From: Kitasatospora sp. SUK 42
GTDB lineage: Bacteria; Actinomycetota; Actinomycetes; Streptomycetales; Streptomycetaceae
NCBI RefSeq assembly: GCF_015776785.2
Contig: NZ_LFMD02000005.1
Coordinates: forward strand, 266,733 to 330,732
DNA: 64,000 bases
Direction of reading: 5' to 3'
The notes beneath the pieces are model-generated. The model saw nothing but the letters and a program-made list of their open reading frames with translations. It did no database searches and was not told the DNA's origin. This document shows positions 44,348 to 52,864 of the stretch, one piece after another (position 1 is the stretch's first letter; each line of letters begins with the position of its first letter). A program made the position numbers and the translations under genes.

Positions 44348-45793
44348 ATGTCCGTGCTGGATGCGGAAAACGTCGCCGTTTCCGCGGCCCCGCCCAGAAT
44401 GACCTCCCACCAGCGGGCCGTGCTCGTCCTGCTGCTCAGCTCGACCTTCCTTTTGGCGGCGGATCTTCCGCTGCTCAATGTCGCCATCCCGGTGATCGGT
44501 TCGGGCCTCGGCTTCTCGGTCGGGAACCTGCACTGGATCACCACCGCGTTCGCGCTCACCTCCGCCGGCTTCACGCTGCTGTTCGGGCGCATCGCCGACC
44601 TCTACGGGCGGCGCCTGGTGTTCGTCGGCGGCATCGGGCTCCTGGTGGCCTCGTCCGTGCTGGGCGCGGTCGCGCAGAGCCCGTCGGTGCTGATCGCCGC
44701 CCGCGTCCTCCAGGGCGTCGCCACCGCGATGGCGACCCCGGCCGCGCTCGCGCTGATCACCACCTCGTTCCCCGACGGCCCGCTGCGCGCCAAGGCGCTG
44801 GGCGTCAACGGCACCATGATCTCGCTCGGCTTCACCGTCGGCGCGGTGGCCGGCGGCCTGCTCACCGGGCTGCTCAGCTGGCGCTGGTCGTTCCTGCTCA
44901 ACGTGCCGATCGGCCTGGCCATCGTCGGCTTCGCGCCGGTGCTGCTGAAGGAGAGCCGCTCCGCCGAGCGCCCCCGGATGGACGTCCCCGGCGCCGTCAC
45001 GGTGAGCGCGGGCCTGGTCGCCCTGGTCTACGGTGTGTCCCGCAGCCCCGACCTGGGCTGGGGCAGCCCGCTGGTGCTCGGCTGCGTCCTCGCCGGTGCC
45101 GCGCTGCTCGTCGCCTTCTACCGCATCGAGCTGCGCGCCGAGACGCCGCTGGCCTCGGTCGGGATCCTGCGCCGGCCGACGGTCCGCTGGGGCAACTTCG
45201 GCGGCCTCGCCCTGATCACCATGCAGACCGCGGCGATCTTCCTGGTCACCCTCTACCTCCAGGAGGTGCACGGCTACTCGGCCCTCGCCACCGGGATCGC
45301 CTTCTCGGCGCTGGGCGTCTCCGCCTTCCTCGGCGGCGCCTTCGCCCCCCGCATCATCGGCCGGTACGGCAACCGCGCCACCCTCGTCGCCGGCCTGGTG
45401 TTCCAGGTCGTCGGCCCGCTGGGCGTGTTCCTGGTCACCGGCAGCGGCGGCGGCATCGCCCTCGTCCTGGCGGCGATGACCGTGGGCGCCTTCGGCCACG
45501 TCATGGGCGTGGTGGCGTACATGGTCACCGGGACCACCGGCCTGCCCAACGACGAGCAGGGCCTGGCCACCGGCCTGGCCACGATGACCCAGCAGGTGGC
45601 CCTCGCCATGGGCACCCCCGTGCTCAGCGCCGTCGCCAGCAGCCGGATCCACGCGCTGGAGGGGAACGGCTCGCACGCCGACGCCGTCCTGTCCGGCGTC
45701 CGGCTCGCCCTCGGCGTGGACACCCTCGTCGTGGCGGCGGCCGCCGTGCTCCTCTGGTTCTGCCTCGGCCGCGCCCTGCGCCACACCCGCTGA
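44348..45793 (+). CDS. MFS drug:H+ antiporter (DHA2 type, about 14 helices)
   Basis: This 481-residue membrane protein has LNVAIPVIGSGLGFS in helix 1, the motif-A region GRIADLYGRRLVF, RVLQGVATAMATPAALALI (motif B) and GAVAGGLLTGLLSWRWSFLLNVPIG (motif C, typical of antiporters). The spacing fits 14 transmembrane segments. ATG 44348 has AAGGGA upstream. It is probably the efflux and self-resistance pump of the cluster product. The gene is divergent from the LuxE/LuxC operon and followed 49 bp later by the aldo/keto reductase. Confidence 0.92.
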   Translation: MSVLDAENVAVSAAPPRMTSHQRAVLVLLLSSTFLLAADLPLLNVAIPVIGSGLGFSVGNLHWITTAFALTSAGFTLLFGRIADLYGRRLVFVGGIGLLVASSVLGAVAQSPSVLIAARVLQGVATAMATPAALALITTSFPDGPLRAKALGVNGTMISLGFTVGAVAGGLLTGLLSWRWSFLLNVPIGLAIVGFAPVLLKESRSAERPRMDVPGAVTVSAGLVALVYGVSRSPDLGWGSPLVLGCVLAGAALLVAFYRIELRAETPLASVGILRRPTVRWGNFGGLALITMQTAAIFLVTLYLQEVHGYSALATGIAFSALGVSAFLGGAFAPRIIGRYGNRATLVAGLVFQVVGPLGVFLVTGSGGGIALVLAAMTVGAFGHVMGVVAYMVTGTTGLPNDEQGLATGLATMTQQVALAMGTPVLSAVASSRIHALEGNGSHADAVLSGVRLALGVDTLVVAAAAVLLWFCLGRALRHTR

Positions 45794-45842
45794 TTCCCCT
45801 CCGATCACCATCAACCCCCTTTGCCCTGAGGAGAGTTACCCC

Positions 45843-46787
45843 ATGACCACGCAATCCGCCGTGCACGCCTCCGCCGCCGGCACCATCACCCTCGGCGGCG
45901 ACCTCACCATCAACCGCATGGGCTACGGCGCGATGCAGCTGGCGGGCCCCGGCGTCTACGGCCCCCCGAAGGACCGCGAGACCGCCCTCGCCGTGCTGCG
46001 CCGGGCGCGCGAGCTCGGGGTCAACCACATCGACACCAGCGACTACTACGGCCCGTACGTGGTGAACGAGCTCATCCGCGAGGCCCTGCACCCCTACGAC
46101 GACGACCTGGTGATCGTCACCAAGATCGGCGCCAAGCGCACCCCGGACATGGAGTGGCCGGCCGCGCTGTCCCCGCAGGAGCTGCGCGAGGCGGTCCACT
46201 CCAACCTGCGCCACCTCGGCCGCGACCACCTCGACGTCGTCAACCTCCGCATCGTCGCCGAGGCCGGCGGCATCGGCCCGGACGAGTCGATCGCCGAACC
46301 CTTCGGCGCGCTCGCCGAGTTGCGCGAGCAGGGCCTCGTCCGGCACCTGGGCGTCAGCAACGTCACCCCGGCGCAGTTCGCCGAGGCGCGCTCCATCGCC
46401 CCCGTGGTGTGCGTGCAGAACGAGTACAACGTGGTGCGCCGGGACGACGAGGCCACCCTGCGGGCCTGCGAGGAGGCCGGCATCGCGTACATGTCCTTCT
46501 TCCCGCTCGGCACGTACACCCTGCTGGGCGCCGAGAAGACCCCGGGCAAGGACGCCAAGGTCCCGCTGAACGTGCCGCTGGCCGCCAAGGCCGTCGACGT
46601 GGTGGCCGGGCGCCACGGCGTCACCGCCTACCAGGTGGCGCTGGCCTGGCTGCTGCACCGCTCCCCCAACCTGGTCTGCATCCCGGGCACGTCCTCGGTG
46701 GCGCACCTGGAGGAGAACATCGCCGCGGCCGCGCTGCGGCTGACCGACGAGGACCTCGCGGAGCTGGAGACCATGCGCGCCGCCTGA
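45843..46787 (+). CDS. Aldo/keto reductase
   Basis: This 314-residue TIM-barrel reductase has catalytic Asp and Tyr in NHIDTSDYYGPY, Lys in IVTKIGAKR, and a cofactor-binding C-terminus with IPGTSSVAHLEENIAAA. It reduces aldehydes or ketones with NADPH. It could act on the aldehyde made by the LuxC/LuxE pair, giving a hydroxymethyl group, or protect the cell from it. ATG 45843 has GAGGAG upstream. It is co-transcribed with the MFS gene and followed by a strong terminator. Confidence 0.9.
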   Translation: MTTQSAVHASAAGTITLGGDLTINRMGYGAMQLAGPGVYGPPKDRETALAVLRRARELGVNHIDTSDYYGPYVVNELIREALHPYDDDLVIVTKIGAKRTPDMEWPAALSPQELREAVHSNLRHLGRDHLDVVNLRIVAEAGGIGPDESIAEPFGALAELREQGLVRHLGVSNVTPAQFAEARSIAPVVCVQNEYNVVRRDDEATLRACEEAGIAYMSFFPLGTYTLLGAEKTPGKDAKVPLNVPLAAKAVDVVAGRHGVTAYQVALAWLLHRSPNLVCIPGTSSVAHLEENIAAAALRLTDEDLAELETMRAA

Positions 46788-46796
46788 CGGCCGCCC

Positions 46797-46843
46797 AACG
46801 GCGAGGGCCCGGACACCTCCTCGGTGTCCGGGCCCTCGCCGTT
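46797..46843. terminator. Bidirectional terminator between convergent genes
   Basis: Perfect 21-bp arms run 46797-46817 and 46823-46843 (aacggcgagggcccggacacc and its complement) around a 5-base loop. Confidence 0.9.
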
Positions 46844-46854
46844 GTGCCGCGCCG

Positions 46855-47910
46855 TCAGTCCGGGAGCGGGACGGGGCGCTCGTCGATCTCCAGGACCGCG
46901 CTGGTCCAGTTGAAGCCGAGCCCGATGCCGCACAGCAGCACCCGCTGGCCCGCCTCCAGCCGGCCCGCGCGCATCAGGTGCTCCAGGCCGCCGAACTGGT
47001 CGGTGGCGCCGACGTGGCCGGTCTCCCGGGCGAACTCGTACGGCGTCCTCGCGGCGTCCAGCTGGAGCGGCGTGAGCACCTCCTGGCGCAGCATCGTGCG
47101 GCCGAAGTTCGGGAAGACCAGGTGGTCGATGTCGGCGGGCCGCACCCCGGCCTCCTCGGCGGCGGTCTCCACCGAGCGGATCAGCGCCTGGTTCATCAGC
47201 TTGAAGACCTCGGAGATCCGACCGCCGTGCTCCTCGTCGGCGAAGGTCTGCATCCGCTGGATGAGGTTGATCGGGTACGCCTCGGTGTCGGTGGTGTCGG
47301 GGAACGCCATGAACGACAGCCCGGCGCGCTGGGCGCGCTCCAGGTCGGGCCGGCTCTCCGTGACGACGGAGGCGATCCGGGCGAAGCCGCCGGTGCGGGA
47401 GAGCACCGCGGCGCTCGCGCCGTCGCCGAACACCAGGCCCGGGTAGGTGCGCCAGCGGTTCCACACCGGCATCACGAAGCGGTCCGAGGCGGTGATCATC
47501 GCGGCCTGCCGCTCGGGGCGCGCGGCGAGGAAGGCGGCGGCCAGCTCGATCGCCGCCATCGCGCCGTTGGAGTGCTGCTTGACCTCCAGGGACAGCCCGT
47601 TGCCGGCCAGCACGTGGTGCTGGAGGTACGAGGCGACGTTCCAGCCGTCCAGGCCGCAGAAGGCGCCCGTGGCGTGCAGCAGCAGCCCGAACTCCCCGGC
47701 GTCCAGGCCGGAGTGGCGAAGCGCCAGGGCGCCGGCGCGCACCGCCATCTCCGGCTGGGTGTCGTCGTCGCCGGCGACGGTCGCGGCGAGCTGGCCGGAG
47801 CGCCGCTGGGTGGCCTCGTCGTACAGGCCGGCCTCGATGGCCTCGTCGACGGACACCGGCTTGGGGTACCAGGCCCCCACCCCGGCGATGTACAGGTTGT
47901 CGTGGCGCAT
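46855..47910 (-). CDS. KASIII-family protein with altered active site, possible acyltransferase
   Basis: This 351-residue thiolase-fold protein begins LYIAGVGAWYPKPVSVDEA. At the usual Cys position it reads KQHSNGAMAAIELA (Ser). At the usual His position LVFPNFGRTML has Pro/Asn, and at the Asn position GHVGATDQFGG has His. Decarboxylative condensation by the normal triad is therefore unlikely. Related KASIII-like proteins transfer acyl groups to oxygen or nitrogen; BomK in A33853 biosynthesis forms an amide on 3-hydroxyanthranilate, and DpsC uses a Ser. A similar acyl transfer to the aminophenol is a reasonable proposal. The start is ATG 47910, GAGAGGAG upstream. Confidence 0.8.
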   Translation of the reverse strand: MRHDNLYIAGVGAWYPKPVSVDEAIEAGLYDEATQRRSGQLAATVAGDDDTQPEMAVRAGALALRHSGLDAGEFGLLLHATGAFCGLDGWNVASYLQHHVLAGNGLSLEVKQHSNGAMAAIELAAAFLAARPERQAAMITASDRFVMPVWNRWRTYPGLVFGDGASAAVLSRTGGFARIASVVTESRPDLERAQRAGLSFMAFPDTTDTEAYPINLIQRMQTFADEEHGGRISEVFKLMNQALIRSVETAAEEAGVRPADIDHLVFPNFGRTMLRQEVLTPLQLDAARTPYEFARETGHVGATDQFGGLEHLMRAGRLEAGQRVLLCGIGLGFNWTSAVLEIDERPVPLPD

Positions 47911-47934
47911 GGTGGACGTACTCCTCTCACAGGG

Positions 47935-47959
47935 GGCACGCCTCTCACGGAGGCGTGCC
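47935..47959. terminator. Small hairpin between the FAD monooxygenase and KASIII-like genes
   Basis: The 9-bp arms ggcacgcct and aggcgtgcc flank a 7-base loop in the 89-bp spacer. It could reduce read-through from the hydroxylase gene into the KASIII-like gene. Confidence 0.5.
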
Positions 47960-47999
47960 GGAATGCCTCGATGGCGGATGGGACCGGGGGAACCGCGGG

Positions 48000-49217
48000 T
48001 CAGGCCGTGGGCCGGATCACCGGGACGGGCCAGGGGGCGCGGTCGGTGCCGACCTCGCCGCCGTGCAGCCACTGGACCTTCTCGTAGAGGTCCTCCTCGG
48101 ACAGCGCCCGCAGCATGGCGTTGCGGGCCTCGGCCGCCTCGCCCGCGGGGTGGTACAGCCGGCGCCCCATCTCGCGCGCCAGCAGCTGGATGGCGGCGGT
48201 ACGCTCGCGTCGCTCGGCGTTGAACTTCTCGAAGCGCTGGGCGAAGTCGGCCGGCTCGGTGCCGATCAGCTCGCCGAGCACCACGGCGTCCTCCACGGCC
48301 TGGCAGGCGCCCTGGGCGGCGTACTGGAGCATGGGGTGGGCGGCGTCGCCGACCAGGACGACCCGGCCGTCCGTCCAGCCCTCCACCGGGTCACGGTCGC
48401 ACAGCACCCAGGACTTCCAGTCCCGGCCCAGCTCCAGCAGGCGCCGGGCGGTGCTGCCGAGGCCCGGGAACTCGTTCAGGACGTGCGCGCGCTCCACCGG
48501 CAGGCCGAGCACCGCCTCGGTGGCGCCGTCGTCGCGGGTGGCGGCCAGGTTGAGGAACTCCCCGCTGCCGATCGGGTAGTGGACGAAGTGCCACTTGGGC
48601 CCCGCCCACAGCGTCACGGTGTTCCAGCGCAGCTCCTCGGGCACCTCCTCCATGGGGATGACCGAGCGGTAGATGGTGTGCCCGGACACCTTCGGGTAGC
48701 CGTCGCCCACGAGCTGCTTGCGGACGAAGGAGTTGATGCCGTCGGCGCCGATCAGCGCGTCGGCGCGGACGCGTTCGCCGTTGGCCAGCTGGACGGTCAC
48801 GCCGTCGGCGTCCTGCTCGTAGCCCTCCACGGAGCAGTCCACGCGCAGTTCCACGGAGGGCTCGGCGCGGCAGGCGGCCAGCAGCGGCTCGTACAGGTCG
48901 ATGCGGTGCACCACGGCGTACGGGTTGCCGAAGCGGGCCCGGTAGGCGCCGGTGAGCGGCATCGAGACGACCTTCTCGTCGGTCGTGCCGTCCATGAAGC
49001 GGAGTTCGTCGATGTGCACGGCGCGCTCCCGGACCGCGTCGCCGACGCCGAGCTGGTCCAGCGCCTGGAAGGCGTTCGGCCCGAGCTGGATGCCGGCACC
49101 GATCTCGGTGAAGCAGTCGCGGCGCTCCAGCACCACCACGTCGTGCCCGCGCTTGGCGAGGCTCAGCGCGGTCGCCAGGCCGCCTATTCCGCCGCCGGCG
49201 ATTGCTGTCTTCGGCAT
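48000..49217 (-). CDS. FAD-dependent aromatic monooxygenase (salicylate / 3-hydroxybenzoate hydroxylase type)
   Basis: This 405-residue group A flavoprotein hydroxylase has the Rossmann motif AIAGGGIGGLATALSLAKRG, the DG motif region ALIGADGINSFVRK near 165 and the second FAD motif GDAAHPMLQYAAQGACQAVED near 290. It should hydroxylate an aromatic ring next to a phenol or amine. With salicylate-hydroxylase-like members this can go with decarboxylation, which would convert a 3-hydroxyanthranilate-type acid to an aminohydroquinone. ATG 49217 has AGGAAAGGGA upstream, and a full cluster promoter signature lies 60-90 bp upstream. Confidence 0.9.
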   Translation of the reverse strand: MPKTAIAGGGIGGLATALSLAKRGHDVVVLERRDCFTEIGAGIQLGPNAFQALDQLGVGDAVRERAVHIDELRFMDGTTDEKVVSMPLTGAYRARFGNPYAVVHRIDLYEPLLAACRAEPSVELRVDCSVEGYEQDADGVTVQLANGERVRADALIGADGINSFVRKQLVGDGYPKVSGHTIYRSVIPMEEVPEELRWNTVTLWAGPKWHFVHYPIGSGEFLNLAATRDDGATEAVLGLPVERAHVLNEFPGLGSTARRLLELGRDWKSWVLCDRDPVEGWTDGRVVLVGDAAHPMLQYAAQGACQAVEDAVVLGELIGTEPADFAQRFEKFNAERRERTAAIQLLAREMGRRLYHPAGEAAEARNAMLRALSEEDLYEKVQWLHGGEVGTDRAPWPVPVIRPTA

Positions 49218-49276
49218 TTCCGATTTCCCTTTCCTGTTGTCGGGAGATTCAACAAATGTGTCGCCGTGCCGTGGTC

Positions 49277-49307
49277 GGCGGCAATGAAAGGGTGGTGACT
49301 TCGTCAG
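49277..49307 (-). promoter_or_regulatory. Cluster promoter signature for the FAD monooxygenase gene
   Basis: On the minus strand CTGACGAAGT (49307-49298) is followed after 12 bases by ATTGCCGCC (49285-49277), 68 bp before the start codon. Both blocks are perfect. Confidence 0.75.
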
Positions 49308-49323
49308 CTGACCGGAAAAGGGA

Positions 49324-49412
49324 AAGAGCCCCCCTCGGGAGGGGGGCTCTTGAAGGGGGTGAAGCGGCTCCGGCCGGACGACACGGGGATGGATCGTCCA
49401 GCCGGAGCCGCT
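49324..49412. terminator. Two consecutive terminator hairpins
   Basis: The first has arms aagagcccccct and aggggggctctt (49324-49351). The second has about 19-bp arms agcggctccgg-cggacga and complement (49363-49412, one mismatch). They lie downstream, on the minus strand, of the gene ending at 49472. Confidence 0.8.
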
Positions 49413-49471
49413 GGTCGTCGCCTCGGGTGTGGGGCCCCGGGGCGGTTGTCGGCGCTCTCGGCGCCCGGCTC

Positions 49472-50479
49472 TCAGCGCCGGGCCGAGGTCACGCCCAGCT
49501 CGCGGACGTCGAGCTGCGCGCCCTGGCCCCACAGGCGGTGCCGCGGGAGGCTCGCCGGGTCGGCGAACCGCTGCGGGACGGGTTCGCCCTGGGCTGGGTC
49601 GTAGTAGCGGAGGTCGTCGCTGACCTGGACCAGACCGCCCCCGGTGCCCGGCATCCCGGCGTCCAGCAGGGTGAACGTGCCGAAGCCGCCCGCGAGTTGG
49701 CGCGGCTCGACGAGTTCCTCGCGGCCGCCCAGATCCAGGATCAGGTGCTTCCGGTCCGCAGGCCGGAGGCCGATCCGGTCGACGGTCAGGACGGTGCGGC
49801 CGTCCACCTGCCACTCCACCGTGCCCGCCGACCTGTCGTACCCGACCGCCAGGTTGTGCACCTGGTCGACCGTGCTCCGGCGGGCCACCGGCAGGGCGTA
49901 GGAGAAGGCGGCGTAGTCGGCGCCGGGCCGGGGCAGCCGCTCGTAGAAGGCGTACACCCGGTCGTCGGTGACGAAGAAGTCGAAGACCATCAGCGTCTCC
50001 GGGTCGACCGTGTTCATGGTGCCCGCCGCGAGCCGGAGGTCCCCGCGCGGGTCGGCCACCGCGGCGCCGAACGGGTGCCGCTCGACACCGAAGGTGCGGA
50101 CGGACATCGTCACGTCGATCGTGAGGACCCGGCCCGGCTCGGCGTCGAAGCCGAGGATCCCGGCCTTCGAGGTGTGCCGGGCCAGTGCGAAGAACTTCAG
50201 GTGGTCGGCCGCACCGCCGCCGCCCTCGCTCTCCCGGCCGGTGGTGGCGGCGAAGGCCGGCTCACCGGTGCGCAGGTTGACGCCGGTGGGCACCACCCGC
50301 AGTCCGGCCTCCGACGTGGTGACGATGCCGTCGCCGTCCGGCAGGGTGTCGCCGCCCGGGGTGAGGGTCCACCGGGAGCCTTCCCCGCCGTGGTCGAAAC
50401 CGTCTCGGAAGTCGTCCCAGACGACCCGGCCGCCGCCCTCGACGGCGGCCGGGTCGCTGCGCGTTGCGGAACGCGGCAT
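49472..50479 (-). CDS. DUF6081-like protein of unknown function
   Basis: This 335-residue protein has no signal peptide. It opens with VVWDDFRDGFDHGGEGSRWTL and continues as a beta-rich fold (GILGFDAEPGRVLTIDVTMS, VYAFYERLPRP, LAVGYDRSAGTVEWQVDGRTVLTV) that resembles a concanavalin-like sandwich. The end has FTLLDAGMPG, GGLVQVSDDLRYYDP. The family name is from memory. It starts seven bases after the WrbA-type gene and must be co-transcribed with it, so it belongs to the cluster. It may bind a ligand or stabilise a reactive quinone-type intermediate; this is speculation. Confidence 0.7.
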   Translation of the reverse strand: MPRSATRSDPAAVEGGGRVVWDDFRDGFDHGGEGSRWTLTPGGDTLPDGDGIVTTSEAGLRVVPTGVNLRTGEPAFAATTGRESEGGGGAADHLKFFALARHTSKAGILGFDAEPGRVLTIDVTMSVRTFGVERHPFGAAVADPRGDLRLAAGTMNTVDPETLMVFDFFVTDDRVYAFYERLPRPGADYAAFSYALPVARRSTVDQVHNLAVGYDRSAGTVEWQVDGRTVLTVDRIGLRPADRKHLILDLGGREELVEPRQLAGGFGTFTLLDAGMPGTGGGLVQVSDDLRYYDPAQGEPVPQRFADPASLPRHRLWGQGAQLDVRELGVTSARR

Positions 50480-50486
50480 GTCGGGA

Positions 50487-51101
50487 TCAGGCCGTCGCGA
50501 GCCCGCGCTTGAGCGCCCCGGCGATCTCCACGGCGCGGCGGGTCTGGTGCTCGATCGAGGCCAGGGTGGCCTCGTCGGCGGTCGCGTTGTCGTAGGAGAC
50601 GTGGCCGGTGCCGTACGGGTTGCCGGTCTTGACGTGGAACTGGACCGGGTCGGTGTAGCCGGGAGCGACGATGATCGCGCCCCAGTGGTAGAAGGTGTTG
50701 TTCAGCGCGAGCAGGGTGCTCTCCTGGCCGCCGTGGGTCTGCGAGGTGGAGGTGAACGAGGAGACCACCTTGTTCGCCAGCTTGCCCTGCGCCCACAGGC
50801 CGCCGGCGGTGTCGATGAACTGCTTGAGCTGCGCGGCCGGCAGGCCGAAGCGGGTCGGCGTGCCGAAGAGGATCACGTCGGCCCAGTCCAGGTCGTCCAG
50901 CGAGGCGGCCTCGTTGTCCTTGACCTCCGCGTGGTGGGCGGCCCAGGCCGGGTTGGAGTCGATGGCGGCCTGCGGAGCCAGCTCGGCCACCTTGCGCAGA
51001 CGCACCTCGGCACCGGCCTTCTGCGCCGCCTCGGCGGCGGCCGCGGCCAGGGTGTGGACGTGGCCGGTGGAGGAGTAGTAGATGACTGCGACGTTCGTCA
51101 T
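50487..51101 (-). CDS. wrbA: WrbA-type NAD(P)H:quinone oxidoreductase (flavodoxin-like)
   Basis: This 204-residue flavodoxin-fold protein has the FMN phosphate loop IYYSSTGHVHTLA, FGTPTRFGLPAAQLKQFID and SFTSTSQTHGGQEST. It reduces quinones by two electrons, which in this context would keep an aminohydroquinone or quinone-imine intermediate reduced, or protect the host. ATG 51101 is the start; a longer in-frame extension lacks a ribosome-binding site. The promoter carries two direct copies of the cluster motif. The DUF6081-like gene follows. Confidence 0.9.
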   Translation of the reverse strand: MTNVAVIYYSSTGHVHTLAAAAAEAAQKAGAEVRLRKVAELAPQAAIDSNPAWAAHHAEVKDNEAASLDDLDWADVILFGTPTRFGLPAAQLKQFIDTAGGLWAQGKLANKVVSSFTSTSQTHGGQESTLLALNNTFYHWGAIIVAPGYTDPVQFHVKTGNPYGTGHVSYDNATADEATLASIEHQTRRAVEIAGALKRGLATA

Positions 51102-51167
51102 TTCGAGCGTCCCTTTCGTGTTTTTGGAACCGGTGACCGGGGAAAAGATTTCCGCAGTCACCGGAAT

Positions 51168-51218
51168 GGCGGCAATCGCGGCCGGAATACTTCGTCAGAT
51201 GGGCCGTGACTTCGTCAG
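51168..51218 (-). promoter_or_regulatory. Cluster promoter signature with doubled first block, upstream of the WrbA-type gene
   Basis: On the minus strand CTGACGAAGT occurs at 51218-51209 and 51198-51189, spaced 20 bases apart. The second copy is followed after 12 bases by ATTGCCGCC (51176-51168), 75 bp before ATG 51101. Confidence 0.75.
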
Positions 51219-51247
51219 ATGCGGGCCCGTGGGCCCGCGCCGGGCCC

Positions 51248-52771
51248 TCAGGAGACCCGGAAATTGGCCATCATCCCCATCGACGCGTGGTCGAAGAGAT
51301 GGCAGTGGTAGAGGTAGGTGCCGCGGTACCCGGTGAAGGTGGCCTGGATCTTCACCGTCTCGCCGGCCAGGATGCTCACGGTGTCCTTGAGCCCCGTCTC
51401 GAAGCCCTCGGTGACCGGCTGCCCGTTGCGCTCCAGGACGCGGAACATCACCAGGTGGATGTGGAAGTTGTGCGGGGCGAGCTTGTTGGTGTTGGTGACC
51501 GTCCACACCTCGGTGTCGCCGTAGGCGATGTCGGTGTCGATGCGGTCGTGGTCGTACGTCAGGCCGTTGATGTAGGCCCCCGCGTCGGGCCGGCCGTCCT
51601 CGTCCATGCTCAGCGTGAAGCTGCGGCTCACGGTGGCGGGTGGCAGGGCCGGCAGGGTGCGCAGGGTGCTCGGCACCGAACTGCCGTCGGTGGCGGTGCG
51701 GGTGACGTCGAAGCGCATGACCTTGCCGACGTGCTCGACCGGGCCGGGCGGCATGCCGTTCTCCAGCACCACCTGGCTGCCCACCGGGTAGCGCGAGAAG
51801 TCGACGACGATGTCGGCCCGTTCGCCGGGCGACAGCCGCACCACCGTCGCCTGACAGGGCGCGGCGAGCAGGCCGCCGTCGCCGCCGATGATCGTGAACT
51901 CCGAGCCGTCGGACAGCTTCAGGTCGAAGAAGCGCCCGTTGCTCTGGTTGAAGATCCGCAGCCGGTACTTGCGGGCCGCGACCTGGAAGTACGGCCAGGG
52001 CTTGCCGTTGGCCAGGACGACGTTGCGGTTGGCCCAGTCGTCCATGGCGTACACGAACTGCCCCGCCTGGTCGAAGCGCGCCTCGCGCAGCGCGATCGAC
52101 ACGTCGTACTGCCCCGACGGCAGCGGCAGTTGCTGCTCGGTGTCGTCGGTGAGGAGGTAGTAGCCGGACAGTCCGCGGTAGACGTGCTCGGACTCCTGGT
52201 GGTGGGCGTGGTCGTGGAACCACAGGTTGGCGTGCGACTGCTGGTTCGGGTAGGTGTACGTCTTCTTCCCGCCCGGCATGATCAGGTCCATCGGCCCGCC
52301 GTCGCTGGACTCGGGGACGTGCGCCCCGTGCAGGTGCACGGAGACGGGCTGGCCGAGGGCGTTGGTCTGTTCGACGACCACCCTCTGGCCTGATCTGGCT
52401 CTGATGAGCGGGCCGGGGAACTGGCCGTTGTAGGTCCGCACGGTGGTCGCCGGCATGCCGGGCAGGACCGCCGCGGCGACCTCCTTCATGGTCATCCGGT
52501 AGTAGCTGGTCGTGCCCGAGACCGCGTACGGGGCCAGCACCGGCGCGAGCGGCATCGGGACCGCGAACTTGGCGATGCCGCCCGGGTCGAGGTCCGGCGC
52601 CGCCGTCGCACCGGTCATGGGCGCCCCGGAGCCCATGGCGCCCATGGAGTCCGGACCGCCCTCGACCGCGCCGGCGGCCGCGGGCTCCAGGGCCGAGATC
52701 CCGAGCCCCGCCAGCCCGAGACCGCCGGAGACGGCGACACCGGACACGAGAAAAGAACGTCGTGCTATCAC
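51248..52771 (-). CDS. Tat-exported multicopper oxidase (phenoxazinone-synthase/CotA type)
   Basis: This 507-residue protein begins with a twin-arginine signal (ARRSFLVSGVAVSGGLGL) and a Met/Gly-rich linker (SMGAMGSGAPM). The copper sites are complete: HLHGAH, WFHDHAHH, HNFHIHLVMF and the type 1 region HCHLFDHASMGMM. Three-domain oxidases of this kind include phenoxazinone synthase, which couples two o-aminophenols, and CotA-type laccases. In a cluster making 3-hydroxyanthranilate, extracellular oxidation of an o-aminophenol to a phenoxazinone or quinone-imine is the most economical role. A general laccase is the alternative. The start is ATG 52771; a variant cluster motif lies 84-93 bp upstream. 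Confidence 0.9.
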   Translation of the reverse strand: MIARRSFLVSGVAVSGGLGLAGLGISALEPAAAGAVEGGPDSMGAMGSGAPMTGATAAPDLDPGGIAKFAVPMPLAPVLAPYAVSGTTSYYRMTMKEVAAAVLPGMPATTVRTYNGQFPGPLIRARSGQRVVVEQTNALGQPVSVHLHGAHVPESSDGGPMDLIMPGGKKTYTYPNQQSHANLWFHDHAHHQESEHVYRGLSGYYLLTDDTEQQLPLPSGQYDVSIALREARFDQAGQFVYAMDDWANRNVVLANGKPWPYFQVAARKYRLRIFNQSNGRFFDLKLSDGSEFTIIGGDGGLLAAPCQATVVRLSPGERADIVVDFSRYPVGSQVVLENGMPPGPVEHVGKVMRFDVTRTATDGSSVPSTLRTLPALPPATVSRSFTLSMDEDGRPDAGAYINGLTYDHDRIDTDIAYGDTEVWTVTNTNKLAPHNFHIHLVMFRVLERNGQPVTEGFETGLKDTVSILAGETVKIQATFTGYRGTYLYHCHLFDHASMGMMANFRVS

Positions 52772-52835
52772 GATTTCCCCCCAGGAGATTCACATCTGGC
52801 TGCGTGTGGCACATCAAAGACGCAGCCGGGGAAAT

Positions 52836-52864
52836 CCGGCCGATCAACCGGCCTACTCTGTCAG
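52836..52864 (-). promoter_or_regulatory. Cluster promoter motif upstream of the multicopper oxidase
   Basis: On the minus strand CTGACAGAGT (52864-52855) is identical to the second copy at 44230-44221. ATCGGCCGG follows 10 bases later, two bases closer than the usual second block. The motif overlaps the stop codon of the small upstream gene. Confidence 0.55.
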
